Below are positions 63,532-64,000 of a DNA stretch of 64,000 nucleotides, piece after piece. The notes beneath the pieces are model-generated. The model saw only the letters and a program-made list of their open reading frames with translations. It was not told the DNA's origin and ran no database searches. Positions within the stretch are counted from its first letter, which is position 1; the number at the start of each line of letters is the position of its first letter. Source of the stretch: Convivina intestini (GTDB lineage Bacteria > Bacillota > Bacilli > Lactobacillales > Lactobacillaceae); NCBI RefSeq assembly GCF_003096575.1, contig NZ_QEKT01000009.1, positions 1-64,000 of the forward strand. Reading direction: 5' to 3'. Made by a program: the position numbers and the translations under genes.

Positions 63532-64000
63532 TTAAAGTGGCTTTCTACTTGGTATTCCAGCCTGACGAGGATATTTTCGAGGCGTTTCTTTCACTTTTTT
63601 AACGACTTGAATAACCCGTGGATCATTATTGAATAGTTTGAAATCAAACTGCTCTTCTAATCGTCCTCCTAGTAAGGTAAGGGCTTGTTTTCCAGCAACC
63701 AATTCGTCATCGGCTGCTGAGCCTTTCATAACCAACAAGTCCCCATTTAAACGAACAAAAGGCAAAGTGTATTCGGCAAGCACACTTGTCCGAGCTACAG
63801 CTCGTGCAGTCGCATAGTCAAATTTCTCACGATAATTCTTATCATGGGCCAAATCTTCAGCACGCCCATGTATTACCGTAACACCGTCAAGGTTAAGCTC
63901 CTCAATAACTTTTTTTAAAAAAGACACTCGTTTATTCAACGCCTCAATCATAGTTATCTTTAAATCAGGAAATAGAATTTTTAAAGGTAAGGATGGAAAA
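63532..64000 (-). CDS. rsmG: 16S rRNA (guanine-527-N7) methyltransferase, partial
   Basis: The frame runs off the right edge. Visible parts start FPSLPLKILFPDLKIT (the SAM-binding region after the usual VGAGAG, which is outside the window), then LNKRVSFLKKVI, VTVIHGRAEDL and the C-terminal RKYPRQAGIPSRKPL. An internal ATG at 63951 is not the true start. Confidence 0.93.
   Translation of the reverse strand, partial: FPSLPLKILFPDLKITMIEALNKRVSFLKKVIEELNLDGVTVIHGRAEDLAHDKNYREKFDYATARAVARTSVLAEYTLPFVRLNGDLLVMKGSAADDELVAGKQALTLLGGRLEEQFDFKLFNNDPRVIQVVKKVKETPRKYPRQAGIPSRKPL

Overview
The window is a low-GC Firmicutes chromosome segment, most like a member of the Lactobacillaceae. The evidence is the ackA/ytxK/comG block, a ComEB-ThyA pair, a BusA/BusR osmolyte locus, a lipoteichoic acid cluster, the YchF-DUF951-ParB-ParA-RsmG order, and strong Shine-Dalgarno sites. 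I cannot name the genus; a heterofermentative Leuconostoc/Weissella-type organism is a guess.

Left chromosomal part (1-31.7 kb). In order: a GRP-family sugar transporter under a CcpA (cre) promoter, an MltG-like/GH73 hybrid wall hydrolase, ackA and ytxK. The comGA-GG competence pilus operon follows, with comGB broken by an in-frame stop. Then folD, comEB, thyA, uvrA and uvrB (the last with a LexA-type box). A lipoteichoic acid block (lafA-like, lafB-like, a flippase-like protein, ykuJ, ltaS) is followed by a heterodimeric ABC exporter, yajC, and a tgt whose zinc cysteines are missing. Next are a Nudix hydrolase, a GNAT acetyltransferase, butA, an XRE regulator with a dead S24-like domain, mscL and a CsbD-like gene. 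Two candidate structured RNAs lie here. One is a ~170-nt stand-alone transcript near 27.6 kb. The other, the most striking object in the window, is a ~530-nt array at 30179-30704. It holds five copies, plus one decayed copy, of a two-helix module whose stems change sequence together while the internal loops stay fixed.

Island (31753-48864). A ~17.1 kb integrated element sits at the 3' end of a tRNA-Glu(CTC) gene and is bounded by a 16-bp direct repeat. It carries a tyrosine integrase, a likely replication origin (short iterons flanking an AT-rich core), an SF3 helicase, a primase-polymerase and small regulators. A Rha-type protein and a Cro-like protein are divergent from a repressor without a self-cleaving domain. 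Cargo comprises a CadD-like transporter, a Panacea-type toxin-antitoxin candidate, a BcgI-like restriction-modification system, a TraX-like protein and an ArpU/RinA-like regulator. No capsid, portal or terminase gene is visible, so it looks like a phage satellite (PICI-like) or a degenerate integrative element rather than a complete prophage.

Right chromosomal part (48.8-64 kb). tRNA-Glu; an autoregulated XRE-ABC-permease operon; busAB-busAA divergent from busR with a cluster of operator repeats; pgi; a D,D-carboxypeptidase with a two-component system; a DUF1129 membrane protein; ychF; DUF951; parB; parA; and rsmG, cut by the window edge.
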